Positions 27,031-37,248 of a DNA stretch of 60,525 bases are shown here, in pieces. The notes beneath the pieces are model-generated. The model did not search any database. It had not been told where the DNA came from and saw only the letters and a list, made by a program, of their open reading frames with translations. This DNA is from Thraustochytrium sp. TN22. Taxonomy: Eukaryota > Sar > Bigyra > Thraustochytrida > Thraustochytriidae. Location: contig JABLUY010000220.1 of the NCBI GenBank assembly GCA_013306675.1, positions 1-60,525 on the forward strand, given 5' to 3'. How positions within the stretch are numbered: position 1 is the first letter of the stretch; every line of letters starts with the position of its first letter. Position numbers and translations under genes: made by a program.

Positions 27031-28299
27031 TCAGGTTCGAGCTAAGAGAACCTGCGCGCTAAGAATGCGACGCACAAGCTCCTGCTTGTCAATGGCACCG
27101 TCCCAGCTCACATTCTGACGGCGCGCGATGGTGCGCAGCTCCTGTAGGCTTAGGCCAGAAAGGCGCTCATACTCAGCGGCCATGGTCGCCCGACGGTCGT
27201 CCTCGGCAGATCGTGGCCTGGCCGACGCTGCCGCCGGAGGCGATGGCGCCTGCGGCGGATGTGGCGACGCTTGTGGCGGTGCTTGAGGCGGCGAAGGCCG
27301 CGGGCTTGCGGCCTCTCGCGAGGCGCGCTCGCGCTCCTGACGGTCCCACTCATAGGCCGGGTCACTGGACTCGAGCTCGTAGCGGCAGGTAGGGCAGGAG
27401 TTGTGCTTCTCGAGCCAAGGCAGCACACAGTCCGGGTGAAAGAGGTGCTTGCACGGCAGGCGCTTCACGGTCTCACCAACGTGCATGGAGTCAAGGCAGA
27501 CCGGGCAGGTAATGCCGCCGGGCGAATTCTCCATGAGCAGGTGGCGCTCTTCGAGCGTGAGGTTTTCGAGCTTGTTGAGCGCCTCGCGCGAGGTGGGTAC
27601 GCTGCCGCGCGCCACCGAAGCGGGCCGCAAGAAGGACGTCCAGCGGAGAAAGGTGGCGCGCCGATTCTCGGGCAGGACGCGCAGCACGAGGCTGTTGAGC
27701 GACACCAGCAGACGTGGCAGCATGAAGGTGCTGGCCATGAGCACGATGGTAATGACGAGGTCCGTGGCGACGCCGCCGCCCCAGGAACCGTCGATGCCGT
27801 CGTCCGCGAAGTGCTGCTGTTGATGCTGCTGCTGTTGATGCTGCTGCTGCTGCTGCTGCTGGGAGGCGCGCGCCGCGCGCTCGGCGGCGGCCTCGGCGCG
27901 CGCGCGCGCGCGCATGCGCTCATGCGCGTAGTAGCCATCCTCCATGCTAAAGTCGTGCTCCAGGTAGTCATCGTCGTCGAAGCCGCTGCCAAAGCCCAGA
28001 AAGATGAAGAGGATGAGGAAACTGATGAGGTAGAGCGCCGCGCCGGGGCTCTCTGCGAAGGCGTTGCGGATGTGGCTGAACTGGTCTGGGAAGAAGTGCA
28101 CGAGGGACGTGAGCACCGGCACGAGCACGGGGAAGTGGGAGCTGAGCAGAAAGGTGAGCACCACCATGGCGAAGCTGGCGAGCGCCGCGTTGCCGCCGTT
28201 GGCGCCGCGTTGCCCGTTGCCCACCTGCGGGCCCCAGCCGAAGCCCATGGGGCCGCCCGCGAGCATGCCCATGGGCCCGGCCATGAAGAAGACCACCAT
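27031..28299 (-). CDS. Membrane-anchored RING-H2 E3 ubiquitin ligase
   Basis: 422 aa from the first ATG at 28299. The N-terminal half has several hydrophobic segments (starting near residue 1, then FAMVVLTFLLSSHFPVLVPVL, LYLISFLILFIFLGFG and VITIVLMASTFMLPRLLV), indicating a multi-pass membrane protein. An acidic loop and a Gln/His-rich run (CAG repeats, 27819-27863) separate them. A RING-H2 (C3H2C3) follows at C265-C305: CPVCLDSM, LPCKHLFHPDC, CPTCRYEL. The C-terminal 40 residues (LSGLSLQELRTIARRQNV, then DKQELVRRIL) resemble a SAP-like helix-extended-loop-helix. Likely ER or endomembrane ubiquitin ligase; substrates unknown. The frame is open 12 codons upstream without an ATG. Confidence 0.88.
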   Translation of the reverse strand: MVVFFMAGPMGMLAGGPMGFGWGPQVGNGQRGANGGNAALASFAMVVLTFLLSSHFPVLVPVLTSLVHFFPDQFSHIRNAFAESPGAALYLISFLILFIFLGFGSGFDDDDYLEHDFSMEDGYYAHERMRARARAEAAAERAARASQQQQQQQHQQQQHQQQHFADDGIDGSWGGGVATDLVITIVLMASTFMLPRLLVSLNSLVLRVLPENRRATFLRWTSFLRPASVARGSVPTSREALNKLENLTLEERHLLMENSPGGITCPVCLDSMHVGETVKRLPCKHLFHPDCVLPWLEKHNSCPTCRYELESSDPAYEWDRQERERASREAASPRPSPPQAPPQASPHPPQAPSPPAAASARPRSAEDDRRATMAAEYERLSGLSLQELRTIARRQNVSWDGAIDKQELVRRILSAQVLLART

Positions 28300-28878
28300 G
28301 GCGCCGCTGATGCTGACGCTAACAAGCGCGAGCAACTTGAAAGCGCGAGGCCAAAAGGCGGCGCGACGCCGCGCCGCGACGCCGCGCGCGCCTGCGCAGG
28401 CGTGCGCGGGCGGTCGGGCGGTCGGCGAGGTCGGGCGGCGCGCGGTCGGGGGGGCGGGTGGGCGCGCGCGGGGTCTGCTCTGCCGCGCGCCGCGCCCCCG
28501 CGGCGCGAGGGCTGGGCTCTTCGCGAATCGGGTCTGCGCGAGCAGCCCCGGCCCGTCGGACCCGAGGTCTTTATCCTACTTTCACTGAGTCAGTGTCACA
28601 GTTTCCACTGGCAGGCACAAGTCGAACGAAACGCTTAGAATTGCTCATTGCTTGACTCGTGAAGGCGCTGTGCACGCGGGCTGACTGTGAGATCTCGGAC
28701 TCGGACTCGGACACGGTGGAGCGCGGCGGCACCGCCAGCGTGGACGAGTTCTTTTGGTACAGCCATGTTTCATTTTCATTTGTTTCTGGCGGCTACTACC
28801 TGGGCTAATAAGTGGTACAGGGTGCATGCATGTATGCGTGCATGCTTGTTTGTTTGCTTGTTGTGCGCGAGCCCGAGC
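28300..28878. other. Interval between the two minus-strand RING genes
   Basis: The left part is the GC-rich 5' flank of the RING-H2 gene. The right part is the 3' flank of the large RING gene, with a CTCGGA hexamer run (about 28694-28710) and a TGCATG/TTGTTTGC tract (28823-28862). No gene is seen. Confidence 0.6.
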
Positions 28879-31800
28879 TCAGGCGTCGAGCAGCGTGCGG
28901 GTGATGATCTCGAGGATGAGCGGGTCGGGCGCGGCGTCGGCGCCCGGGTGCGAGGCAAAGGCAAGCGGGGCTGCCTGAGACTCGGCGAAGAAGGTGTCTG
29001 CAAAGTTCTCGAGACGCGGCGAGGAGGCCCTCATCGAGGAAGTTGACGATGATGATGATGAGGAGGAGGAGGACAAGGAGGAGGAGGGCGTCGAAGGCTT
29101 GCGGCGCGATGTTTGCGCGCGCGCCGTGTCGTTGGAGAGCGTGCGAAAGGCGCCGAGGGGCTCGTCGAAGAGCGCGACGGACGCAAACCTCGCGCAGCAG
29201 AGCGGGCAGGTCTGCTTCTTCTTGGCCCAGCGCAACAGGCAGCGCGCATGAAAGATGTGATTGCAGGAACTCGGGATGGCCGGCGGCGCACGGCGCGAGG
29301 AGACGACCTCGTCGCCGCAAATGACGCAGGAGCAGCAGGCCGCAGCCTCGTGATCCGCCGCCGAATTGTCGGCGCCAGCCGCGGCGTCGTTGGACGCCGC
29401 GGCGGGCAGCGTGATCGGGGCGGTGTGCACGGGCGGGCCCTGGTGCTCGGCGAAGGAGTCACTGAGGATGACGGAGACGGCGAAGCGCACCTGCTTGCCC
29501 TGGATGAGGTCGGCGCACACGACGTGGTGCGCGGCGGCGACCGGAAGGCACTCGACCCGCAGCGGGGTCCAGGCGGCGTCGGCGGCGCCCCCCTCACGCA
29601 CCTCGGTGACGATCTCAACGCGGTTGGCGCCGGCGCCGGCGCGGTCAGCCACAACGGCGTGCAGGGCGCGGCGCTCGTGGCGGTTCGGGTCGGTCCAGGC
29701 GAGCGCAATGGCGGGCCGCGGCGGCGTGCCCGCGCGGCCGCGTACGAAGTTGTGCACAAGCGCGGTGACGCCCGTGAGCTTGAGCGGCAGCTGCTCGATG
29801 AGCATGTGCTTGGTGGACACCTCGTGCACGGGATGCGCCGGCAGGCCGGGCTCGTCGCGCGCAGGGCGCACCAGGACGGCAACCTCATAGAGCCCGTGCT
29901 GCGGGAGCTGAAAGATGGTGGACATCTTCTTGACGAGCGCGAAGCTACGCACGGCCGCGAGCTCGGCCGCCATGTCGACCTCCACGCACTCCTCGTAGGC
30001 GCTGGAGAGCCCGCGCACCGAGACGACCACGATGACGTCTTTGGCGAGCGAGAAGGGCCCGGTCGGTACGAGCAGCAGCTGCCAGGCCACCTCGACGGAC
30101 TGCAGGCCGACGCGCGTCAGCCCGAAGATGCGCGGCTCCGGCAGGCGCACGCTCTGCACGGCTCGCCGCATGGGCAGGCGCCGGATCTGCTGGCGCCGCC
30201 ACAGCTGCGCATGGCGCCGCGCTGCATCCTGGTCCGCGGCGTCGGCCCCGCCCGCGGCTTGCTGCTCTGGAGCCCCGGCGGCGGTCTCGTTACGCGTCCG
30301 CTTGCGGCCACGCCGCGAGGTCTCGGCGGCCTCGGTGTCCAGCGAGGCGGGCGGCGGCGGCGACGACGAGGAGGACGACGAAAATGAGGAGGACGACGCG
30401 GCCGACGAGGCCGACGACGAGGACGCAGAGGAGGACGAGGACGAGGACGATGAGGAGGGGGGAATCGCGGCGGGCGTCGGCGTCGCGAGTGTGGCCTCGG
30501 CAGCCTCATCCGCCTCAGCCTCGTCCGACAGGTAGACCTTGTGCGCCGAGAGGCGCAACACGGGCGACTCGCCGGCCGCCGCGACCAGCTCGCCGTGGAT
30601 GCGAAAGGGCCCGATCACATTGCGGCCAGAACCGGTAACCTCATAGACAGCCACGCCCGGCGGGCTGCGCTCGCCGTCCTCTTCCCAGTGCGTGTGGGCA
30701 CCATTCGCCCCGCCGCGGCGCAGCTCCAGGCGCTTGCCGCGGCTCACCACGCGGGAGGCGCCCGCGCGCTGCTGGGCTGCCGCAAGACGCCGCGCCAGTG
30801 CGTTTACGAGGCCGTCGCCGTCCGACGAGACGGATGAAGCGGAGGAGGACGAGGAGAACGACGAGGATGAGGACGGGGACGAGGACGAGGAAGAAGAGAA
30901 CGGAAAAGAAGAGGACGAGGAAGAAGAGGTGGAGGCCGCCGAGGTGGGCGGTAACTCTCCTGCTGGCTGCGCTGACGTGGTTCTCGTCAAGGACGGCGAG
31001 GAGGGTTCCGAGCGAGCAAATGACGACGACGAGGACGACGACGACGAAGAAGAAGAAGAAGAAGAAGATGCCGACGAGGAAAAGGACGAGGATGTTGCGT
31101 GCGCGCGGGTGGTTGCACCGTCGCGAGCGCCGCCGCAGCAGCCGCAGCGCACGCCACTCTGGGCTGCGCCGCTGCCGCCGCCGCGGCAGCAGGCCTCACG
31201 ATGACTGCGCGGGTCGTGCGGTTCGCGGGCCTGTAGCAGCAGCCGCTGCCCCCGCTTGCTCACAGTCAGTGCTGGCGGCGCCGCACCTTCCTCACTTGCG
31301 CGCGCGCCCTCACCACATGGCGCGAGCGCCGGCCCAACAGCCTCCCCGGCGGCCGGCGCGGCGGCGGCGGCGGCGGCGGCGGCGGCTCCTGCGGCACCGG
31401 GCCCCACCGGCGGCTGCTGCGGCGGCGCCCCGCCGGCGCCCGCGCGGCGGCGCTCCAGGCGCAGGCGCACGTTCCGTTCCCACACGCGGCTCCCGGCGGC
31501 CTCGAAGGCACCCTCGCACTCGAGCGCTAGGGGCACGCCCAGAGCGTCCAGCGCCGCGCCTGGTGCCAGGCGCGCCTCCCAGGAAAAAGCCTCGTCGTCT
31601 GCGTGGCGGCAGCCGAGCGCGTCGGGCGCTCCAAGTCGCCAGGAGCCCGAGACACTCCAGCGCAGCGCCGGCGGCGCGCCCGCCGTCACCGCTGCTTGGC
31701 CGCCGAGGTCTCCGGCGCCGCCCGCGCGGCGCTCGAGGCCGGCGTGCGCCTCCTCGTCCTCGTCCTCGTCCTCGTCCTCCTCGTCCTCCTCGCTGCTGCT

Positions 31801-31965
31801 GCTGCCCTGCTGCCGCTGGCCGCTGCCGCCGTGGCGGCCGAGGTGCGCCGCGCCTGGGAACGGCGCGCCGTCCCCCCCGGCCCCGTCGACATCAGCACCA
31901 AGCCGGCGGCCGCCCTCCTGGCGCAGCGGCGCCAGCTCCGCGCGCAGCCACGCCTCGATGCGCAT
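28879..31965 (-). CDS. Large low-complexity RING-finger protein
   Basis: 1028 aa from ATG 31965 (MRIEAWLRAEL). The N-terminal 600 residues alternate between ordered blocks and long Ser, Ala, Pro or acidic runs encoded by GAGGAC-type repeats. Two ordered blocks (WSVSGSWRLG, and YEVTGSGRNVIGPFRIHGEL) share a Gly-rich beta-strand pattern and might be repeats of one small domain. A beta-rich region of about 250 residues follows (SVEVAWQLLLVPTGPFSL onwards), possibly fibronectin-III or C2-like. A RING-H2 lies at about 876-924: CVICGDE, SCNHIFHARC, CPLCCARF. The tail is Ser-rich. Predicted E3 ubiquitin ligase; targets unknown. The frame opens upstream to 32007 only through a GTG codon, so ATG 31965 is chosen. 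Confidence 0.75.
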   Translation of the reverse strand: MRIEAWLRAELAPLRQEGGRRLGADVDGAGGDGAPFPGAAHLGRHGGSGQRQQGSSSSEEDEEDEDEDEDEEAHAGLERRAGGAGDLGGQAAVTAGAPPALRWSVSGSWRLGAPDALGCRHADDEAFSWEARLAPGAALDALGVPLALECEGAFEAAGSRVWERNVRLRLERRRAGAGGAPPQQPPVGPGAAGAAAAAAAAAAPAAGEAVGPALAPCGEGARASEEGAAPPALTVSKRGQRLLLQAREPHDPRSHREACCRGGGSGAAQSGVRCGCCGGARDGATTRAHATSSSFSSSASSSSSSSSSSSSSSSSFARSEPSSPSLTRTTSAQPAGELPPTSAASTSSSSSSSFPFSSSSSSSPSSSSSFSSSSSASSVSSDGDGLVNALARRLAAAQQRAGASRVVSRGKRLELRRGGANGAHTHWEEDGERSPPGVAVYEVTGSGRNVIGPFRIHGELVAAAGESPVLRLSAHKVYLSDEAEADEAAEATLATPTPAAIPPSSSSSSSSSSASSSSASSAASSSSFSSSSSSSPPPPASLDTEAAETSRRGRKRTRNETAAGAPEQQAAGGADAADQDAARRHAQLWRRQQIRRLPMRRAVQSVRLPEPRIFGLTRVGLQSVEVAWQLLLVPTGPFSLAKDVIVVVSVRGLSSAYEECVEVDMAAELAAVRSFALVKKMSTIFQLPQHGLYEVAVLVRPARDEPGLPAHPVHEVSTKHMLIEQLPLKLTGVTALVHNFVRGRAGTPPRPAIALAWTDPNRHERRALHAVVADRAGAGANRVEIVTEVREGGAADAAWTPLRVECLPVAAAHHVVCADLIQGKQVRFAVSVILSDSFAEHQGPPVHTAPITLPAAASNDAAAGADNSAADHEAAACCSCVICGDEVVSSRRAPPAIPSSCNHIFHARCLLRWAKKKQTCPLCCARFASVALFDEPLGAFRTLSNDTARAQTSRRKPSTPSSSLSSSSSSSSSSTSSMRASSPRLENFADTFFAESQAAPLAFASHPGADAAPDPLILEIITRTLLDA

Positions 31966-34900
31966 CTTCGCCGCGCCGCGCCGCGCTCCAGCGCTGCCGA
32001 GCGCCACGAGCCGCGCCGCGCCGTGCCGCGCCGCGCCGCCCCGAGCCGCCCCGAGCCGAGGCAGCGAAGCGCTTTTGTCTGACTTTTGTCTTGGCCAGGC
32101 GTCGCTCGGAACGCGAGGTTGATTGATTTCGAAATGGCCTGCTCCGCCGCCGCTCCCGCCGGACCCACCGGCGCCCGCTGCAGCCTTCGCTCGCCGCGCG
32201 CCGCCGCCGCTGCCGCGCCGCTCCGCGCGCTCAAACGCCGCCCGCCTGCCCGCCTGCCTGCCTGCCTGCCTGCCGCCTCGCTCGCCGCGCCTGCCTGCCG
32301 CGCTGCCGCCTCGCGAGGGCCGGCCACGCGTCGGGGTCTGCGCGCCGCCGCTTGCCTGCCTGCCTGCCTGCCTGCCTCAGGACGCCGCGCCGCGGTCCCC
32401 CGCTCGTCCCCTTTCTTTCTGGCGGCTCAGGTGGCCTCGCTGCTGCGCAGGCTGCTGCTGCTGCCCGCCCGCCCGCCCGCCCGCGCCGCGCCCGCGCGCC
32501 GCGCCCGCGGGCGCTCGGCGGCAGCCGGCCGCTCGGCGGCGGCGGCGGATTTGGTTTGAACGAGCCGCGAGCTCGGGTTCGAGGTGGCGGCGCTGCTCGT
32601 GCTGCTGCTGCTTCAGCTGCGCGCCGCGCTCTCTCTCTCCCTCTCACCTGCTCAGCGGCTAGCTTACGAGCGGGCAGGCGAGGCGAGGCTAGCCGCTGCT
32701 GGCCGGTCGGCGGCGGCTCAGGAGACGCGAGGGACCGGGGAAGCGTCAGGAGCCTGCCTGCCTCGCTCGGCGGTGGCCGCCCACCCGCCCGCCCCCGCTC
32801 GCCAGCTCGCCGAGGTCGCCCGCGCGCTCGCTCCTCGCTGCCGGCCCCTCGCCGCGGCGACGGCGGCGAGCCGTGGCCGGCCGAGCCGACGCTGACGCCC
32901 GGCCGTACCGCGGTCGGCGCGCCCGGCGCCGTGAGTCACGCGCGGGCGCGAGCGCGAGCGCCACGAGGAATGCTCGACGAATGAAATGCCGGAGATGCAT
33001 GAAGCCGCATTCAAGCGCGCATTCCGAGCTCGCGGGGGCCTCGGCGGGCGCCGCCAGTTAAGTCGGCCGAGCCCGGCCAGCCAGCTCGCCCGCGACTGAC
33101 TGACACTGACACGCTCTTCGTTCGCACGCCGTACAGGCTAGCTAGCTAGCTAGCCAGAAGCCCGGCTACTAGTAGCAGGTGTCCGAGTCCGAGTCCGAGT
33201 CCGAGTCCCAGTCCGAGTCCGAGTTCGAGGCGAGCCCGCGTCGCAGGGCTGGCTGGCCGGGCTGCCGGGCCCGCCGCCGCTCTCGCGTGCGAGTCGCGTC
33301 GCGCCCGCGGCCAGCCGCCTCGCTGGTCCGCCGACAACGCTTGCGCGCCGCCACCCAGCACCGAGCGAGCACGAGCGAGCGAGCGAGCGGGCGAGCGAGC
33401 GAAGGGCGAGCGGTGCAGGCCCTGCAGGGCGGGTAGGGCACGCAGGCCGGCACGCACTGGCCCGGCAGGCTGGCCTGGCTGCCAGGAGGGAAGGCAGCAG
33501 CGACATCGTGACGAAGACACAAACAAATCAAAGGCGCACCACCAATCAAGGCAAGCGATCAAGCGCGCGGTGCGAGCGGCGAGAGGCCGCGGGAGGCCAG
33601 CCTGCATGGCATTCGTGGGTCGTGACGCAGCCGCCGATCCGCGACGGGGGTGGGGGGCGAGGCAACGCGACGCGGAGGCCGTGGCCGGTAGCTACGCTGT
33701 CATCATCCTGCGACTGCCTGCCTCGACTGGCCGCCCCGCTGCCGCTGGCAGCGAGCGCACTGGCAGGGCTAGGCTCTAGCTAGAGGCCGACCAGTGAGAA
33801 TCGCGTGCGACTTCTGATTCATGGACAACTTGAAGCCGCAAGGCTTCCACCCACCTTGTTGGCGATGAATCAACATCCCGGACCCGCACTCGGCTCGGAG
33901 CCGGAGGTCAACCCGTGGCTGGCCGGCCCGGCACGAGCGGCGCAACGGCACCTTGGCGCGCGTGCTGCTGCTGCTGCTGCCCCGCGAGCCCCTCGCAGAG
34001 GCTCGCTTGGAGGCCTAGCGAGTTAGTAGCTAGAGCTGAGGGCCTGCTGCTGCCGCAGCAGCTTACAGTGAGACAGGGAGAGCTCGCCGCACGGTCGAGC
34101 TTCGAGCCGCCGGCGGGCTGGCTGCCAGCGAAGCTCGGCACGTCGATGAGGCCAAGCATCGGCCAACTCGAAGCGCAACCCGTAGGTACTGGTACCCGGG
34201 TAGCTGCCTGCTAAGTCACAGCGAGTGTGCAGCTCGTGGGGGGAGGCCACGCCGCGCACGACCTACCACCTGCCAGTGCTGCGTCCTGACTTGTTGCTAA
34301 GCGGTGCAGTGCAGCGCTGACGTCGTGACGCGGGCGGCAAAGCGGCCAGCTGGCAAGGCCCGCCCGCCCGCCCGCCCGCCCGCCCGCCCGCCCGCCCGCC
34401 CGCCCGCCCGCCGGCGCGGCGGCGGCGACGCGCGACGGCGAAGGCAGCCGGGCCGGCCGGCCGCCTGCCCGCCTGCCCGCCTGCCTTGCCTTCAGGCTCA
34501 GGCTGCCTTCGCTCGGGCGCCCCTCAGCCTGCCTCTCTCAGCCTGGCGCGGCCGCGCAGTGCGTGCAGCATCGCGCGTACTCGCTCGGGCGCGCGCGCTG
34601 CGTTAGCTCACGCAGCGCGGCTCCAGTCTCGAGCTGTAGCAGTGCGTGGCAGCTCTCGTCCAAGCTAGCTCCTAGCTCGCGCGAGGAGAGCACTCGCACG
34701 CCGCCGGCTGCCTACAGGCCTGTGGCTGGCGCCCGGCTGCCTACAGGCCTGTGGCTGGCGCGGCCTCCGCCCGCCGCCGCAGCCAGCGCCGCAGCCAGCG
34801 GCAGGAGCGCGGCGCGGCGGCGCGGGGCCAGGCGCCACTCGCAACGGCGAGCCCCGCGGCCTGGCGGCGGCAAGCAGCTCGGCCTCGCTCGTCCCGGTCT

Positions 34901-35286
34901 CTTTCTCTCGCTCGCCTGCTGCGTCTGTCTGTCTGTCTGTCTGTCTGCTTGTCTGCCTGACTGTCTACTAGGCAGCAGGCAGCGCAGGCGAGTGAGCGCC
35001 CACCCGGGTTGAATCGATTCAAACGTGCAACCCGGCGCGGCGCCGCGCAGTGCCACGCCGCTCGCGCGCGGGGCTGGCCAGGCGGCGCCCCGCCCGCGCG
35101 GCGCGCCCACGCGCCCACGCGCGGCGCGCCCACGCGCCCACGCGCGGCGCGCCCTCGCGCCGAGCGGCGGCGCTGCGGAGCAGGCGCAGGGCGCCAGGCG
35201 GGGAGGCAGGCAGGCAGGCACGGCAGACCTCGAACCGGGCGGCGCCCGGCGCGGCGCGGCGCGGCGCGGCGCGGCGCGGCGCGAGC
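31966..35286. other. 3.3-kb simple-sequence region without a convincing gene
   Basis: Extremely GC-rich DNA whose six frames read as Arg, Ala, Pro and Cys low complexity. Arrays include CCTG/GCCT (about 32243-32272 and 32353-32378), GAGTCC (33180-33222), CGAG (33363-33403), GCCC (34358-34412), CTGT (34924-34950), a duplicated 23-bp GGCGCGCCCACGCGCCCACG-type unit (35100-35145) and GGCGC (35249-35282). CTAGCTAG-type palindromes occur at 33138-33154 and 33774-33783. It includes the 5' flanks of the genes on both sides. I see no domain-bearing frame, tRNA or transposon here. Confidence 0.65.
34358..34412. repeat. GCCC tetranucleotide array
   Basis: About 13.5 uninterrupted GCCC units. The complementary strand is (GGGC)13, which has the spaced G-runs needed for G-quadruplex folding. 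It sits inside the gene-free simple-sequence region. Confidence 0.95.
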
Positions 35287-35723
35287 ATGCAGCAGCGCGC
35301 GAGCGGACAGCCTGCGCGCGGCCTCGAGGCGCGCGGCGGCGCGGAGGAGGCCAAGGCCGCGCCGGCCGCAGCGGCCTCAGGGGACGGCGGCGGCGGCGTG
35401 GCCCCGGCCGCGACGGTCGACGCCGAGGCCGCGGGTGCGCCTGGGGGCGCGCCGCAAGCAGCAGCAGGCAGGGGCCTCGGGCCGCAGACGCCACCAACAA
35501 CGGCGCAGCGGGAGAGGACGCGCGAGGAGGAGAGCGCGGCCGCGGCCCGCGGCGAGACCTGCGAGGCGGGCAGCGACGGCGGGCTCAGCGCGGAGGACGT
35601 CGCGGAGCGCGCTCGAGGGCAAGTGGGAGCCGCGTCCGCAAGCGCACACAGGGCGCGCGAGGGTCTCGCACCGGAGGGTTCTGCACCGCCAACTCAAACG
35701 CGAGACTTGCCAGTGCACGAAGC

Positions 35724-35761
<38 letters not shown>

Positions 35762-36447
35762 GGGGCAGCGGCAGCGGTGGTGGTAGCGGCAGAGATTTCG
35801 GGGCGCTCATGAACCCTGCGGCCCGCACGCGCAGGCCGGCCACCACGGACGGGCTCCCGAGGTGGCGCGGCGGTGGGCCCACCGCAGCCGCTGCAGCCGC
35901 GGTATATTCCGCTCGCAGGCCGCGGCCGGCGGTGGCTCCTCTTCAGGTCTACCCGGGGCCGGACCTCGGTGCGGAGACGGTCGCCTTGGCCTGGGCTGCC
36001 CCGGACGGCGCCAACCTTGTGCGGCGCAGCTCCTTGCTTCGTGTCCGCAGGACCAAGCGCTGTTTTGCAGGTCCGCTGCCCATTCACACGGCCACGCCGG
36101 CCCCTTCTGGAACGACGCCTTCGACGTCTTCGCCCTCACAGTCTGCAGCTCCGTCGTCTTCTTCCTTGCCAGCCGCGCATGCCTCGGCCAGGGGAAAGGC
36201 CGGGGCCAACCTGCATGCTGGCGACAACCTCAACAGCGCGGAGGTGACCGGCGGGGCGTGTAGCCCCGTCGGAGCGAGCGGCGTTCACGACGCTGCACGG
36301 AGCCCCCTTGGTCATCACCACCTCGACTGCCAGCTGCAGTCGCCTGGCGCAGACACAAGCAGTAACGAGGAGGCCAGCGCCAGGGCCTCCTCCTCTTCCT
36401 CCGCCAAGGCCCATGCTTCGTCCACCGATCCGCGCCACGAGCAATGA
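35287..36447 (+). CDS. Low-complexity polyQ protein, hypothetical
   Basis: 386-aa open frame from ATG 35287. No domain is recognised. The N-terminal 140 residues are Ala/Glu/Gly-rich. A run of 12 Gln is encoded by (CAG)12 at 35725-35760, followed by a Gly/Ser linker. The middle has more ordered sequence (LPRWRGGGPTAAAAAAVYSA, VYPGPDLGAETVALAWAAPD). The C-terminal third is Ser/Thr/Ala/His-rich. The frame is longer than expected by chance even at this GC content and the middle is not simple repeat, so it may be a real, largely disordered protein, but nothing confirms this. The frame extends upstream without ATG to 35050. Confidence 0.4.
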
Positions 36448-37240
36448 CCCCTTCTTGCTTTCAGCGAGCTGGCTGGCCAGAGTGAGCAAGCAAGCAAGCA
36501 AGCAAATGAGCAAGAAGCAAGCAAGCAGCGAGCGCGACTTTTGCGCGCGTGCACGCGTCGTGCATTTCCTGCCAAGAGTTTCGCACCTCGTCCTCATGCC
36601 GTGTCATGATGAACATCACCTACTTTTGTCCCTGCCGCTGACGCTCACTCACCATAGAATTATCGCAGCGCGCGCGGGGCTTGACCCTACTCTTCCTACT
36701 ATCAACTAGCTAGCTCGAGCGAGCGAGCGAGCGAGCAAGCAAGCAAGCAAGGCTGCCCGCCTGCCTGCCTGTCGCTCGTCGGCCGGCCAGCGGGCAAGCA
36801 TGCATGCATCGTAATCTTACATTTTCCTGCCTGTGCCTTGTCTGCTTCCTTGGCAACGTGAATCTCTGCCGTTGGATCGTGACCAGTCTTGATCGCGATC
36901 TCGTGCAAGCGGCCAGTGATCGTGATCCGTCGGCCGTCGGTCGATCTCAGCTCTCAGACGTGCTCGCACGGCAGTCTCGCGATGGACCTCCACGGCGCGC
37001 CTCGCAGTGTGTCGTGCCTGCAGTGGCAGGAGCTGCTCGGGAAGTTGCATTCCAGCAGCGCCAGCCAGTGCGATTGACGCCCGCCGACGTGCGACGGAGC
37101 CTGGCCGCGAGAGCTTCGTGCTCGCCAACGCGTCGCGTCCCGCGACATCCCAACCACGTCGGCTGCGATCGTTTGCCAGATGCCAGAGGCCTCCGCCTGT
37201 CCTTGACGCGACATTCCTGCTTGCTTGCTTCCTCTCTACC
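36448..37240. other. Gene-free interval with AAGC/GAGC arrays
   Basis: Contains AGCA units (36481-36504), a CTAGCTAG followed by GAGC and AAGC arrays (36706-36750) and CCTG units. Open frames here are short and lack family features. Base composition becomes less GC-rich toward the right boundary. Confidence 0.6.
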
Positions 37241-37248
37241 AGGGGGGA

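Noticed and set aside
33179-33222. GAGTCC array considered as a CRISPR-like or telomeric repeat
   Set aside because: The units are 6 bp and contiguous with no spacers, and are not of telomere type; it is a simple hexanucleotide microsatellite.
35050-35286. Upstream extension of the polyQ ORF
   Set aside because: It has no ATG and translates the GGCGC and CGCCCACG arrays.
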